Shown here: one piece after another, positions 23,633 to 35,539 of the stretch
How the letters are laid out: every line of letters starts with the position of its first letter
Numbering within the stretch: the stretch's first letter is position 1
Origin: Varroa destructor
Taxonomy: Eukaryota > Arthropoda > Arachnida > Mesostigmata > Varroidae
DNA length: 64,000 bases
NCBI RefSeq assembly: GCF_002443255.2
Contig: NW_019211454.1
Coordinates: 8,640,248-8,704,247, forward strand
Direction: 5' to 3'
Made by a program: the position numbers and the translations under genes
The notes under the pieces: model-generated
What the model was told of the DNA's origin: nothing
Databases searched by the model: none
What the model saw: the letters and a program-made list of their open reading frames with translations, nothing else

Positions 23633-26610
23633 GTAATATATTCCATATATAACGTTCGCAGTGAAAAATTGCGTCACTTTCTGTATATTAGGAAATCAGA
23701 CAGCTCTTTCATTTTCCCTATTCCATATCATAACATATACTTGCTTAGGCTTGGCCAATCAGTAATTAAAAGGTGTTGGTAATTAACTTTATATCTAATT
23801 ACCTATCACTGTGATATCCTTCTACTGCTGGCCGCTACAGGACAACCGCGTTTCTGTCATGCGCTTCGGGAGAAATGCACGTAAAGCTTAACTTCAGCGA
23901 ACCTTTCCGAGGAATTACTTACGTCGATTACGACAAGACGAGCCCCTGCAAGTTTTACGGCGATGGCAGGAAGTATTATGAGCTTCGAATTCCGCTCAAG
24001 GGATGCGGGACCAAACAGGTGTGCATCTAATTCTTAGACATTCGATCTTCCCTTTGCCAGCTTATGCTTAGCACCGATGTCATTTACTTGGCCGTCCATT
24101 TGAACGTCTAATGTTTTTGCATCCGCAGGAAGCGCCTCGTGTGTTCATCAACAATATTATTGTGCGCTTTCATCGGTCACTCGAACTGGAAGAAGATGAA
24201 ATTAAGACGATCATCTGTAGATACCCGCCACCGCAAGCGCCACCTCCTGCTACAGTTGTTGCCCCTATGTAAGGCTTTATGTGGTTGCTTTTAGCAGTCT
24301 GCCGGAACAACCAAGTTGATTCCTATTTACATACTCTTTTAACGTGGGACTATTAAGTTACTGATGTTACCAATAAGAATTGTAAGCATCATTACAGTAA
24401 ATATGTTGTTATTTGATCCAGTATTTAAGTTAGTTGACTTCTCGCTGACTCTCTGTTATTAAATTTATATCATTACGGTCTGGTTTATTTCCGCTATTCT
24501 GTTGTGGCCTTTGATTTTCAGAGTGGAAGCCCCACCGTTGATACCTCCACTTCGGCCACCAAAGCTCTCGGAAATTGAACTTCTGTTAATCATTTGCGCT
24601 CTGCTATTCCTGACGCTGTTGCTTCTCGGCATCGGAATAGCTTACTACTGCCTCAAGAAACGTAACGTCAAGGTAATCAAGAAACGACCGGTATCAACAC
24701 CCGCGTCTGAGATCACCAAAATCTCGGATTTTGCTCCGATTACAATTCCCCGCGCAGTTGCTCAATCCTCATCAAGCGGATCCGAGGCAACTCTCATCTC
24801 GGACTATCCGTCGGAGAGTCCGTCGAGTGCAAGCGATCTCGAGGAAGCCGTCGATCGACGCCTCGTCGACGCCAAGATTCCGATTCCACCTGCACCTTAC
24901 CCTACTGATGGAGAGCGAGCTGAATCACTAGCCTCCGTTGAGCTTCCTTTACGAGCTGCGGCGATTCCCCGCCCGAAGTCCGGTCCCTATCCGACTGATG
25001 CCGAGCGTGCAGAAAGCATCTCGTCAGAACAACGTATAGCCACGATACCTCGTCGACCTAAACGGGACATTCAGACGGCTGATGACTACTTTATTAACAC
25101 GATTCAGGAAACAACTGAGGACGTCGACATGGATAATCTACATACGACTACGACACTTGACGCTGTTGAAGCGCAGCCTTTGTACGGATCGATTCCTGAT
25201 AATGATAACTATTCACAAAGCGAAATTGAGTCGGTGATTTTGCCACAGCGTGAACGCGTACCTCAGAGAAGCACTCAAATGATCGACGATCTCAATATAA
25301 CGACAGAGCATACTGTCGACACCGTTGAAAATACCAGTAAAAAGCACAGGGACACTATTATCGCGGCACGGAAGCCGAAGATCGAAGTAAAAAATATTGA
25401 AGATGTCATCCTTACAACTGAACATGACATTACCACAAACGAGGAGGTAACTAAACATCGACGTGACACAATCCAGCAGTATCAGAAAGCTGAACCAGAG
25501 GTACTCACAGTTCCCACTGAGTACCTCGCGCCGACGTGGGACGTCAACTTTAAGACGCGCGATCCAGGCCAACCCGCCACCTTTGGTCCTGGTCTATGCC
25601 AGCAAACGACTACGTCCACGTGGGAGACAGATGACTTAACTAAAACAACGGCAGCGGATCGGACAACTGTGCATGACATAACCGACATCCGCAGGACGGA
25701 TATCCAGGACGAAGCAGATATAAGCAATGTCGACACCCGAACCTCAGATACCGGTAATGTGGATATTCGTACCACAGGCATCCGTGACATCACCACGGAT
25801 ATCAAGACCATTGACGTGACAAATGTAGACATTTGCGACACAGATATGAGTAACGTAGACTTCAGTCAAGATAGCGTGATCTTGCCACCGCCGAAGTCTG
25901 TCACGCCACCGAAACCCAGCTTGATGTCAATCTCGTCGATGCCGCCCAAATACGAATTGCTTGAACGAATCGTGTCACCTCCACCTGTTCCCGGTGTTGA
26001 AATGTTGACGCCACCGATCAAGAATCGGTGGACCGTGCTCATCTCAAGTGATGACACGTTCCGTACTTTAATTCACGAAGCACATACGATTGAGGAGTAT
26101 ACCCGTGTGTCGTACCACGTTGATTACGTGCATGTTTTCGAACGGCCTGTTTGGGACGTGATTATTCGGGTGTTAACCTTTCCCGACTACCGGTTCGAGC
26201 CAACGGTGACGATCAGACGATTGCCCCCCCTCCGTGATGTGCCTGATGTCGATTTACGTTCCCTGACAGAAACTGAGGTGGAACCGTGTCGACGAAAGCC
26301 AGATTCCATCTTGTCGGATGAATCCCGTCCCGAAGGAGATCGAGCCACGTCCGAGTACACCGAGCCAGCGAATCAGCGACGCCGTGCAGAGTCGATTGCC
26401 AGCTATCAAAAGCCTGTTTTACGACCGATCGAGGTGGATATCGATGAATCGGACGATGCTCGATCAGATATAACATTTGACGTGCCCGCCGAGACGCTAG
26501 TTTCACGCATGACTTCCACCGATATACAGGACGTACCTGAGGGAAGGCGAATCATAACGCAACAGACTCGCTTCACAGAGAGCTCGCGCACCAGCAGCCG
26601 TAGGTACTAG
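23505..26610 (+). CDS. ZP-N-like domain single-pass membrane protein with long cytoplasmic tail
   Basis: Four exons join in frame: 23505-23632, 23841-24018, 24129-24268 and 24522-26610 (844 codons plus stop). Residues about 20-130 form a ZP-N-like fold: cysteines in LSCASGEM, SPCKFYGDG, LKGCGT and IICRYP, with the typical FINNIIVRFHRSLE block before the last. No ZP-C module follows; a Pro-rich linker leads straight to one transmembrane helix (about 169-192, LLLIICALLFLTLLLLG), a KKR stop-transfer, and a tail of about 650 residues. ZP proteins of arthropods are typically apical extracellular-matrix proteins of cuticle-forming epithelia. The tail has RAES(I/L) repeats, Asp/Thr repeats, a PPKY motif and a compact conserved-looking block near residues 655-715. 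No signal peptide is seen, so the start is provisional and an upstream exon is likely. Confidence 0.85.
23841..24018 (+). CDS. ZP gene, exon carrying most of the ZP-N core
   Basis: Acceptor CTACAG to 23840, donor CAG|GTGTGC at 24019. Encodes the strand-rich core ending in KGCGTKQ. Phase 2 in, phase 0 out. Confidence 0.88.
24129..24268 (+). CDS. ZP gene, end of ZP-N and start of Pro-rich linker
   Basis: Acceptor CCGCAG to 24128, donor AT|GTAAGG at 24269. Encodes FINNIIVRFHRSLELEEDE, the last ZP-N cysteine, and a PPPQAPPPA linker. Confidence 0.88.
24522..26610 (+). CDS. ZP gene, large last exon: transmembrane helix and cytoplasmic tail
   Basis: Acceptor TTTTCAG ends at 24521. The ATG at 24502 is intronic and not the start: with splicing, AT from the previous exon plus A makes Ile and the frame continues as VEAPP. 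Stop TAG at 26608-26610. The tail is largely low-complexity and hydrophilic, with higher GC than the flanking DNA. A possible poly(A) signal AATAAA lies at 27248-27253, about 640 bases after the stop. Confidence 0.9.
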
Positions 26611-27677
26611 AAGCTAACGATGAAAATACTAAAGCAATTGGTGTTGCGAGCTGGCCATTAAGGTTGTATGATTATTCAGTGTAATGAGCTAAAAATGAAG
26701 CACAGCATAAGAAGCAAAAAACAGAGATACACCCTATTGCTTGGCAACGTGACGCTCGATCATCTGGCGATTTGAGAATATCAAGAAATATGCAGTAAAA
26801 ACACCAGGATGTATCCAAAAATTACGGAACCTCTTCTCGAACAAACAAAAATGTTGATTTATCATCCTCTAGTCAGGATAGTCATAATATGAGACAGCAA
26901 ATAGGATACAGCCAGACTTTGAAAAATGGTCAATTGCACTACATATACACGAATGTTGAATCACCGTGGATCGAGATCGTTAGCCGCGCATGAGCTACGA
27001 CCTTTACTTACTGGCTCAACGGTAAGAGGAGTGGACGTCATTACTGAGGAACAGGGCTTCTGTGTAGGGCAAAATCCAGGAGTGGAACCCCCAGTCGCCA
27101 TATTTCGGAGGTTGGCTTGGGTGCTCCAGATGGATCGTAGGTCGGGGTAAGGAAAAAGTAGAATCACACTTATCAGTTGACTTCGGAACCAGTACTTAAT
27201 AGAGTAACGCGTATCGTGTTTTTACTGCGGTCAACCAGCTCTAGAGAAATAAAAAAAATTGCCACCATTTTAGATAAGATTGTGAAAGGCAAATAGTCGA
27301 GGAATTGGGACGCACAGACATACAGACAGGACTCTTGTCAACCAAAGTAGGAATATGCATATAGTCGAGATGACAGTAGCCGTGGCGAAGGCTCAAAGAG
27401 CGCTTAGGATGGTACCGAAAACATACCTGAGATGACGAACTATCGAGCCCAATACTACTTTCGACCCCGTAGGAAATGCACGTTATTTATAAACCCGCAA
27501 GACAAGACAACGGAAAAGAAGGTACACTCAAAATGAATTGACAACTAAGGTCGACTACTTAGGCTTACAAATCTGCCTGTAAAGCGTGAGCGAGCCTTAG
27601 CACATGATCAACAAAGAAATACACGCATGTCGAACAAAAACAATGAAAAATTAATACAACCGATCATAAATTACGTT

Positions 27678-27700
27678 GTTTGTTTGTTTGTTTGTTTGTT
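27678..27700. repeat. (GTTT)n microsatellite
   Basis: About six uninterrupted GTTT units. Confidence 0.92.
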
Positions 27701-28330
27701 CTGTTGTCGCAAATTATCGTTCAAAGCTATAAAGATAGATTTTTTCACAAGCAGCTACTAATCTGGACATAATTATAACATGAAGTCTGCGACAAAACAG
27801 ATGAGATGACAAAAGTGCAAGTAAGATTTATGAAGCGGTAGATATAAAGGTCCGAGTGCTAAAAGGAGAACATGCAGATTGCGGGAGTATGAATATCACC
27901 TGTTTTCATCAACTATTTGATTTTATAAGGGTAGTTCATTCATGATTTTCAATACCTCTGAATCAGACCGCATCCTGGAAACATCATCGATCGTCAACGA
28001 ATCTTCTCAACAGACGTACAAATTTAGACTTGACTGACTGAAAATATTTTCTAAGCGGTGTAGATTGAGTACTAAAATAGAATCCTGTGTCGGCAACTGC
28101 CACTACATAGACAAAATGATCGGACGCCTGAAGACCGTACGCTTCATTTATAAGATTATGTTTATCAAGCTGACGATGTTTCATCGTACGTTATTCCAGA
28201 TGAAGAAATGCTATTATTTAATAAATAACAATTAATTACAAACAGAGAAAAAACATGTAAACGCGCGTATACACGACGTCATTCGTTGCAGTTGTAAGTG
28301 TAATGACGATAAAACGATAACTGTAATCAT

Positions 28331-28415
28331 AGTTCGAATTGGCCGCCTCTAACGGCTCCTTATGATCAGCAGATGCTGTGTCCTGTTGACTAAGGCACTA
28401 CCGTGGCTGTACGCT
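28331..28415 (-). mobile_element. Degenerate tRNA-like SINE fragment
   Basis: Read on the - strand, CCACGGTAGTGCCTTAGTCA resembles a tRNA D-arm/A-box, an anticodon-arm-like region follows, and CCAATTCGAAC sits where a B-box belongs. No intact cloverleaf, so not a tRNA gene. It resembles the other tRNA-like fragments in this window only loosely. Confidence 0.35.
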
Positions 28416-31400
28416 TTATTCTAAATAACTCCTTTGCCTTAAGCTAGCTAGGAATAAAAATGTAAATATGTTAAATAGCGACGACGAGAATATATATATA
28501 TATATGAAAGAGCGCTTTTTCGATGAACACATATGTGTGCCACTACGTAGAGAAAACGGTCCTTTGACGAATGTGGCAGTTTTAATTATATTAGAAAAGC
28601 TGATTGGTTACTTTAATGGGCTTTCAAGAATTTGATTGATCAGCGAAAACGTAACCTTATGGATGCCTCGGCTTGAAAACGAAAAACGTCGAAAATGTCA
28701 AACACAGATCTACCAGTTAGCATTCCTTAACTAGTATATTCTGTTGGTCCTATGCCCTAAATGATATGATTCACTACAGCACAGCCGCAATGTAAGTTAA
28801 ATTATATAATTATGTAAGTCACAACGCGGTAATCATACTTCTGTTTTCGAATTTATTGAATCAACTAGAAGTTTCTTTAGGAAACTCTCGATTAGGAATG
28901 CCGCACAGATTTCGAGACTATAATAATAATAATACTATGAAATCTGTCGATTTTCTAAATTTTTTTTGGACCGTCCACTTGGTGGATTGAGGTTTTGTCT
29001 ACAGTCTTTTGTTTGTATTAACATATGAAATACTTTACTATGTTGTTATTAATAAACGATGACGCTCTGTGATCTGCTAGGTGATATCGTGACTTTTATA
29101 TTCTAACATCCACATTGACGAGGGTTTTTGGAACGCAACCCTAAACAACAGTTCGCAAAGACAACGCACATATCCAGCCGTCCAATCGTTTATTTTTAGC
29201 CAATACTTCATACACCGTTTTAGTGTATACAGACATAAACGCTAGATACGCTAGATTGTTGCGAGGGCGGCGATTGAAAAGCTCCAAACTATCCGAAATC
29301 CACTAAAATGCCCCAAGTTTATTTTGTGCTATTATATGGCGCGTAAAATTCCATTTCGAGTTCTAGAGGTGTGCAAGTCTATACACAATTTTTTTTGGCT
29401 CACACAAGAAAAATCGTTAGTAAATGAAATATCAACCAAATGATAAAATACGGAAAAATAAAAGGTCGAATCGTCTACCATTTCATGCGTACCAACGAAA
29501 TCTATCGTTTGTATTTATAATGCACATATCAAGTCATTATTGACCTCAGGATAAATACGTTATCCAATAACAACGAAAGCGGTACGCACATCATTGACTT
29601 TTCCGCACATTTATTACACGGAGAAACAGTTCATAGACGGCTAGTGAACATTAAGCTCGCATGTTATCTATGGTCATTGTTCTAATTGCAAAACTAACGC
29701 TTCCATCCTCCTCAAAGACCAAGTTATCATTGACTTCCGCGTAGAGTTAAACAAGTCACAATGCAGAAATTCATTTTTTTTGTATGAATTCTGAGAATAG
29801 TTTGCACAAGTGATGCATTCATTCATTTGTAGGCGTTCATAGAGAGTCTTCCGTGATGCTTTATAGGCGCACGTAATTCATTAAAAAAATGGACAACGTG
29901 ATTTTTTAATGAAGTTTGATAACCAACAAATTGATAGATAGTAATAGGGAGCAGTCGGACAAACCGACCATGTAAACGCGTGAATTTTCAACGGCTGCTC
30001 GACTAACTCGATAATGTTCGACCACTGGAAACCAAATCATAGGAGGACATTCGCCATTTTCAGTTAACTTCGATAGCCGTTCTTTTATAATGTGGTTTCA
30101 CTGTGATCACAGACGTATAGAGGCTTTTATAACAACATCGTTGAACAGCTTTTTCGTTTAGAAGCGTCAGCATTCGTAGAAACACTCGCCGAGCCGAAGT
30201 TGTCCCAAAAAGGATCGCTTACAAGTTGTATATCCCTGCTAGATATTGAGAAGTTGTTTTGAGGAGCTACAAGGGTATACCGATGTATCTGGAAAGTAAC
30301 AATTTACATTGAATATCCGGTCTGCGGTTAACGTGTAGTAGAAAGTCGGTTGATGTCAACAGTGTAACTGATGCAAATAGAAAATAGGTACTCCTATAGA
30401 GAACATTGGCGACGTATAATACACAATAGGCGTGCTTCGGCATAGGAACGCTCTTAAGTATTGTAACTAACTATTATTACTATACTAATGTCTGACCTGT
30501 CGGTACTTATAATATAATAAGGTCATCAATACGCATTTTTCATGAATTACATCACGTTTTACAATATATATATATATATATATAGTAGTCACTGACCAGC
30601 TACGGGAACAGTTGATAAAATTACTGGCCAAGAAACAGAATATCCGCCACCATTCGAAGACAACTAGATACAAAAAGTATTCCATCATGTGGCTGTCATC
30701 CAAATTGATGTAGAAGAATTTACTTGATTGTATTTCCATCTGCGAAACCCTGCAGTTTCGCACCAAAATCCAGCCGCTTCTAAAGCAGTTAGTCACATGC
30801 GATAAAAAGTGGACCACACACGATCATAATGTGCGAATGAAAAAAAAAAACACATTTCTATGTGAGACTGGAAAAAATCGTAAGCTTTAAAATTGTTGGC
30901 TTCTGACGAAACGGCTAATTAGGATTTCTACTGTTAACAATTAACAAAACTACGGTCAGCCATTTAAATGATCGACTGGAATATTAAACAAAAAAAGGCG
31001 TCATCCTCCACCACGGCAATGCCAAACTACATACATCTTCAGCTATCCGACAAAAATCTAGGGAAGCTGGACCAGAAATCATAATGCGTTTTCCATATAG
31101 CTCCGATCTTGCATTATCCGACCATCGTCTATTTCGCTCATTGTAGAGCTCTACTAATTTAGTTTAAGTGGTCAGATACGATGATCACTAGTCAGAATTA
31201 GTTTCCAACATCCGCAAAAAGTGTTGCAGTAATGACATTATATTCGTCACTAAAAAAATGGCAAAAGTGATCGATCAAAATAGCGCATATTCGGTTTTGT
31301 AATACTATTTAAAAAAAAAAAACAGTCAATTAAGTAATAAAGGTAAAATCGACATTTAGTGACTGCATGTCTACGTAATAGAACAGTTGTAAGGACCTAC

Positions 31401-33636
31401 TATAGTGCGCATATTCAGTTAGTTATACTTTTGAATATAAAAAATGTCGGCTCCAACTCTATATATATATATATATATAGTCATTTAGGAGTATAATATG
31501 ATTTTTGGAAAAGCTGTAAAATAATTTCAGGGGAAAAAGCGTATTCCGATTCATAACCAAATGCAGTCAATGGAAATAGGCTAAAATTCGTATCCAGAAC
31601 GATCCAAGTAATGGCTAAGAGGAAATCGCTTTACAAGTACACATTGCATGTATATACATATATGCTCGTACCGATAATCCTAGCTATTTCGGTCGTTATC
31701 GTTATATGAAAGTTAGGTGCTGCGCGAATACATTGTGCTAGTACGAACGTGTTGTCGTTATAATTGGCGGTAACGAGGGTGAAGCGTCCGAACTCGAAGG
31801 TTGATCAATTCGAGAACCGCTGAAGTGGTCGAAGAAGCGGTAGGGTTAATAACGACAACATAGTAATACCGGCACAAATGCTCCTGATTCGAATAATACC
31901 TCGTTCTTACGCAGCGAGAGCGACCTTGCCAAGACGTAGATATATATGGTCATATTTTGTTTCGATATATCTGTGAAAGGACTTTTGCCCCACCTTGTCT
32001 ATACATGCTAGGCAGGACTAGTCCTAACGCGTAGGGGGTCACTATAAGAGTTACACGAGACTTGGGTTTTTTTAGGAGAGATGGTAGTGGCTCTTCTGCG
32101 AACGCCATTGAGCCGAAGCTCTTAATGCGTTGTCACTTGGTATTTAAAGATACTAACCCAATATATATATATACGAATATGGCCAGTTTTGCTTCATATT
32201 AGTGTAAAAATACGCTGTTACTTACCTGTAGACCCCAAGACCACCACCCTCGTTTCTCCAACGCGACGATTTTCATTGATTGATGCCTCTGCGTGATTTT
32301 ATTTCATAGACATTAACAGAAATCCGTGGAAACGCTAAACAATTAACAAAAGTAAAACGAGAAGAAAAAAAGGTCATAGTTTTTTTTTTATCGTTTGTAT
32401 ATTATGGAATATGATATACTTGTTGAAATTAGTTAAGAGAGCGCCAGAAAGGCCGTTGTTTGCAGTGTGTTATGTTGTATAGACATACAGAGTGTCATAA
32501 AGTATACGTATCATTAATATTTTAAATGCAAATGAATCTGCATAAAACGGTTTGTTCCAGCTTAGATTTCAAAAGTTGGTGCTGTCTCGGTCAATACACG
32601 GCTGATGATATCGGTGGTGTTGACAAGCTTCAAAGCATAACTTATTCGATGCATTGACGCATTTCTGCTACTGACTTTATCTCTAAGGTAACCTGACAAG
32701 ACAACGTTCATTGGTGTTAGGTTTGGAGAACGGCAAATGATCTTCTGGCCTAGAGCATCTGTTTGAAGGATTCTCACCATCATGACAGCAGTGTGCAGAT
32801 ACTTCACTCTGTTGAAAATTTGCAATTTTTCCCTTTACAGTGGTCGGTCTTGCAGTGAACTTCAGTAGTAGACGTAATGTGTACACAGCACACTTTCTAA
32901 GGCACTCTTTATATACAGCTATGTATATACTATGTGTATTTACGTATACATGTACATTTTCTGGTTAAGGTTGATTCATGTGAACACCATTTCGTGAATG
33001 TGGAAGTTTTTGCGAGAAAATATTTTTCCATTTCTATTCTATCTATCATGTGAACTTTTTTCCAGCACATGCTAAATGAAAGCAATGACAGCACTCGACT
33101 AATTATCATCTTGCCCAATTAATGGGTCGCGTAGAAAAGAAACGTAACCTAGCAAACTTCGAATAATCAACTTTTTGATTTTCGATTGTAGTATAGTAAC
33201 GTATGATTCTTTGGCCATTTAAATAATAACTTATCTAATCCCGTTGCTGTTTCGAAAGCTCTTTTGACATCAGGTTGAGATTTGAAAGGAGTTGTCGGGA
33301 TTCTGACAAAAAGGGTAATATATGAAAGCAATACCCGGCGCCTATGCTGAAAAGTTCCTAATTGTAACTCGTTTTACCAAAAAAATTTCTACCTTGATTC
33401 TTACAGTATGCGGTGACCGCTTACAGTTAGCATAGATAAGTTATTTTTTGTCACAAGTTAAAATTCAGTATATGAGTATCCTGTTGATGCAAATTGAAGA
33501 CAAAGAGAAGCACGCGTCTCTGTGTGCTTAAATTACGCGACACCCACCTGTCCAATTTTTTACTTTATTGATTTTGCCGAGGTAAACAAGTGTAATTATC
33601 GGTTAATCAATTATTATTAAATCGGTGTGCTTACAG

Positions 33637-33808
33637 CAGTATACTTTGGGACAATCCGGCTTCCACCGCTGCCCCTAATTCACTCTCGCAGCGGGGGTTC
33701 TATAACGACGAAGAGACCCATTCTCGAGTTTAAAATGTTCTCTCTCGAGTTAGTTGAATTGACGGCTGACGATGTTTCTGCTAGTAGAATCTTCAAAAAG
33801 TTTATACG
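33637..33808 (+). CDS. Candidate internal exon, unrecognised
   Basis: Acceptor-like TGCTTACAG ends at 33636 and a good donor CG|GTGAGT follows at 33809. The 172 bases are open in one frame and read as protein (GTIRLPPLPLIHSRSGG, then FSLELVELTADDVSASRIF). No partner exon was located, and an equally plausible candidate exon lies on the opposite strand 340 bases away. Family not recognised. Confidence 0.25.
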
Positions 33809-34150
33809 GTGAGTTGCATTGCCGCTGCAATCGCAAGATGAATATCGCACATTCATAAACAACCTACATGGACTTTCTAAATTATTTGTGACTTACTAGA
33901 ACTCATTTGCCGGAAACTCGAGAGAGGATTTCGAAGTAACGGTCGTCACACTTCAATGTGTACAGGTGTATCCCGAACGTATCGAAAGGACGTATCGCAG
34001 AATATCGTACTGTTTCAAAATGACATCATCTTGAATTGGAGTAAATAGTGTTTGGCACGACTCAGATTGAACAGCCAAATAAATTTTTCTACGCAATAGA
34101 GAAAGAGTGTTTCTTTTTTTTGCTAATCTTACATTTATAATTGTACTTAC

Positions 34151-34306
34151 TCAATATCAAACGGATGGATCATTGGTTGTTGGTACGTACAATGCGGGCC
34201 GTAGATTGAGTGGTATTTTTTGCTTGTATCTGGTATATCGATGCAGATCTGTGAGAGATTAGCTGCTGGTACAGGCACCGCATTCTTAACGACCTCGATC
34301 CAGATC
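34151..34306 (-). CDS. Candidate internal exon, unrecognised
   Basis: On the - strand a pyrimidine-rich acceptor (TTGTGTGTGGTCCTTAACATAAG) precedes 34306, and a near-consensus donor A|GTAAGT lies just below 34151. The exon is 156 bases with phase 2 at both ends, so it is symmetric, and reads as protein (IWIEVVKNAVPVPAANLSQ, then CIDIPDTSKKYHSIYGPHC). Two cysteines and a Pro-rich end suggest an extracellular segment, but nothing is recognised. Confidence 0.3.
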
Positions 34307-34668
34307 CTTATGTTAAGGACCACACACAAAACAAGACAGGAGATATATCGATTTATTGAAACGTAAGCAAAATAAATCGCTTTCAAGGAAGCCTCAAAAT
34401 GTTCTAGCACACAGACAAGTAACAGGTCGATTTTAATCTTCGAATTACCAGAAACAATGTAATTTTTAGAAACAGCTACCCTGCATGCGTGCACTTATCG
34501 GCCTGCAACACTCCTATTTGGGCTAGAGTAAACAGCTTGTACATCGATGACTAGCTGAAACCACTTTTCGTTGGGACGACTTTACAGACTACTTTAACTG
34601 ATAGCTTACTCTAACTACTTCTTTTATATAGTATTTCAAAATCTTGTTGGACCTTTATTGGACCTGTG

Positions 34669-34790
34669 ACTCCATGTTAGCTTAGCGGGTAATGCAGTTG
34701 TTTGCTAACATTAGGGACACGCTGTGTTCTAGGTTCTAGCGTAGACAGACTCTGTTTCGTGCTGGAAGCCAGCCGTCTCATGGAATGAGT
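34669..34790 (+). mobile_element. tRNA-derived SINE copy, degenerate
   Basis: TTAGCTTAGCGGGTAATGCA matches an A-box in a tRNA-like head and CTAGGTTCTAGCG is a damaged B-box. The body that follows (GTAGACAGAC, then CCAGCCGTCT) is shared with the copy at 42440-42590 on the opposite strand, which shows that it is a dispersed family rather than a lone tRNA pseudogene. Confidence 0.5.
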
Positions 34791-35356
34791 AACGGCGATA
34801 CCGGATGTCAAACTCGAAACACGGAGACCTCTCACTTTATTTATAAATTTGTAAATACTTCAAAAACATTAGCAGCCAAGAAAACTGCCGACGCGGGAAG
34901 TACTTGTCATCTCATCGTTCGAAACATATCAACAACTGACCTAAATATTACGCGACACGTAAATAATGTCCCCTACTGCAGGTTATATGCTTTTTTAAAT
35001 TATCTATAAATAAATAAATAGTTATAGTGAAAAATGTAAACAAGTCGAAAAAATTAAAGTTTCATTTTTTCAAACTTTGAGTCCGGCTAAAAAATACGGT
35101 TACTCGAGGAAATGTTACTATATCTTTAGCTATTATTGGTCGCATTATTATTGTTCCTACTTTTCAGTTTATTGTTAAAAGTTTGTTAAGAGGAAAGTTT
35201 TGTCCACGTACCGGTCCGCCCTGTTTGGCCCGCCACGACCAAATCGTTCTATTACCCATCTTGAAAGGCTTATGGCTCCTGTTAACATGAAACAGGAGAA
35301 CGCAGCTATGACGCAAATTATTGACGGCGCGAATGCTGCAAGCATTTTGATTGCAG

Positions 35357-35531
35357 GCGCCGTCGACTGAAGCGGGAAACTCTATTGCTCGATAGAGTTG
35401 ATACCTTCTTTACTGACGACTGCGAAAGCGAACGCTTTTGGAGCTGGGAACTTGTCCTGTCACCATTGAAGGTAGAACCTGGAACGCGCCATTTGTTCTT
35501 AGTCATCTGCAAGTCGAAGGTGCCAGAGTGA
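35357..35531 (+). CDS. Candidate exon, unrecognised
   Basis: Acceptor-like CATTTTGATTGCAG ends at 35356. The frame is open from 35325 to TGA at 35529-35531 and is strongly coding-like (RETLLLDRVDTFFTDDCESE, then RFWSWELVLSPLKVEPGTR). A donor AAG|GTAGAA within it would end the exon near 35467; otherwise it is a terminal exon. The preceding + strand DNA (about 35180-35365) is also coding-like in another frame (HLERLMAPVNMKQENAAMT), so two exons or one frameshifted relic are both possible. Family not recognised. Confidence 0.3.
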
Positions 35532-35539
35532 ATTTCCTA

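Larger units (their letters stand above)
26611..33600. other. Intergenic stretch without a supported gene
   Basis: AT-rich with TA microsatellites, a GTTT array (27678-27700) and a SINE-like fragment (28331-28415). A small GC-richer island at 26960-27150 is open in three frames on both strands and is probably a transposon scrap. An 11-bp-arm inverted repeat encloses 109 bases at 31751-31859 (GTTGTCGTTAT ... ATAACGACAAC). No coding exon is supported. Confidence 0.5.

Noticed and set aside
24502..24521. ATG at 24502 as the start of a separate 702-residue protein
   Set aside because: These bases are the end of an intron (TTTTCAG acceptor at 24521); splicing the ZP-N exon in front keeps frame and gives a sensible linker and transmembrane helix.
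25213..26591. Several - strand frames under the large ZP exon
   Set aside because: They are antisense shadows of a long, GC-richer coding exon and have no signals of their own.
26926..27167. GC-richer island open on both strands after the ZP gene
   Set aside because: Open in three frames at once, no splice sites, and probably within the 3' UTR or a transposon scrap.
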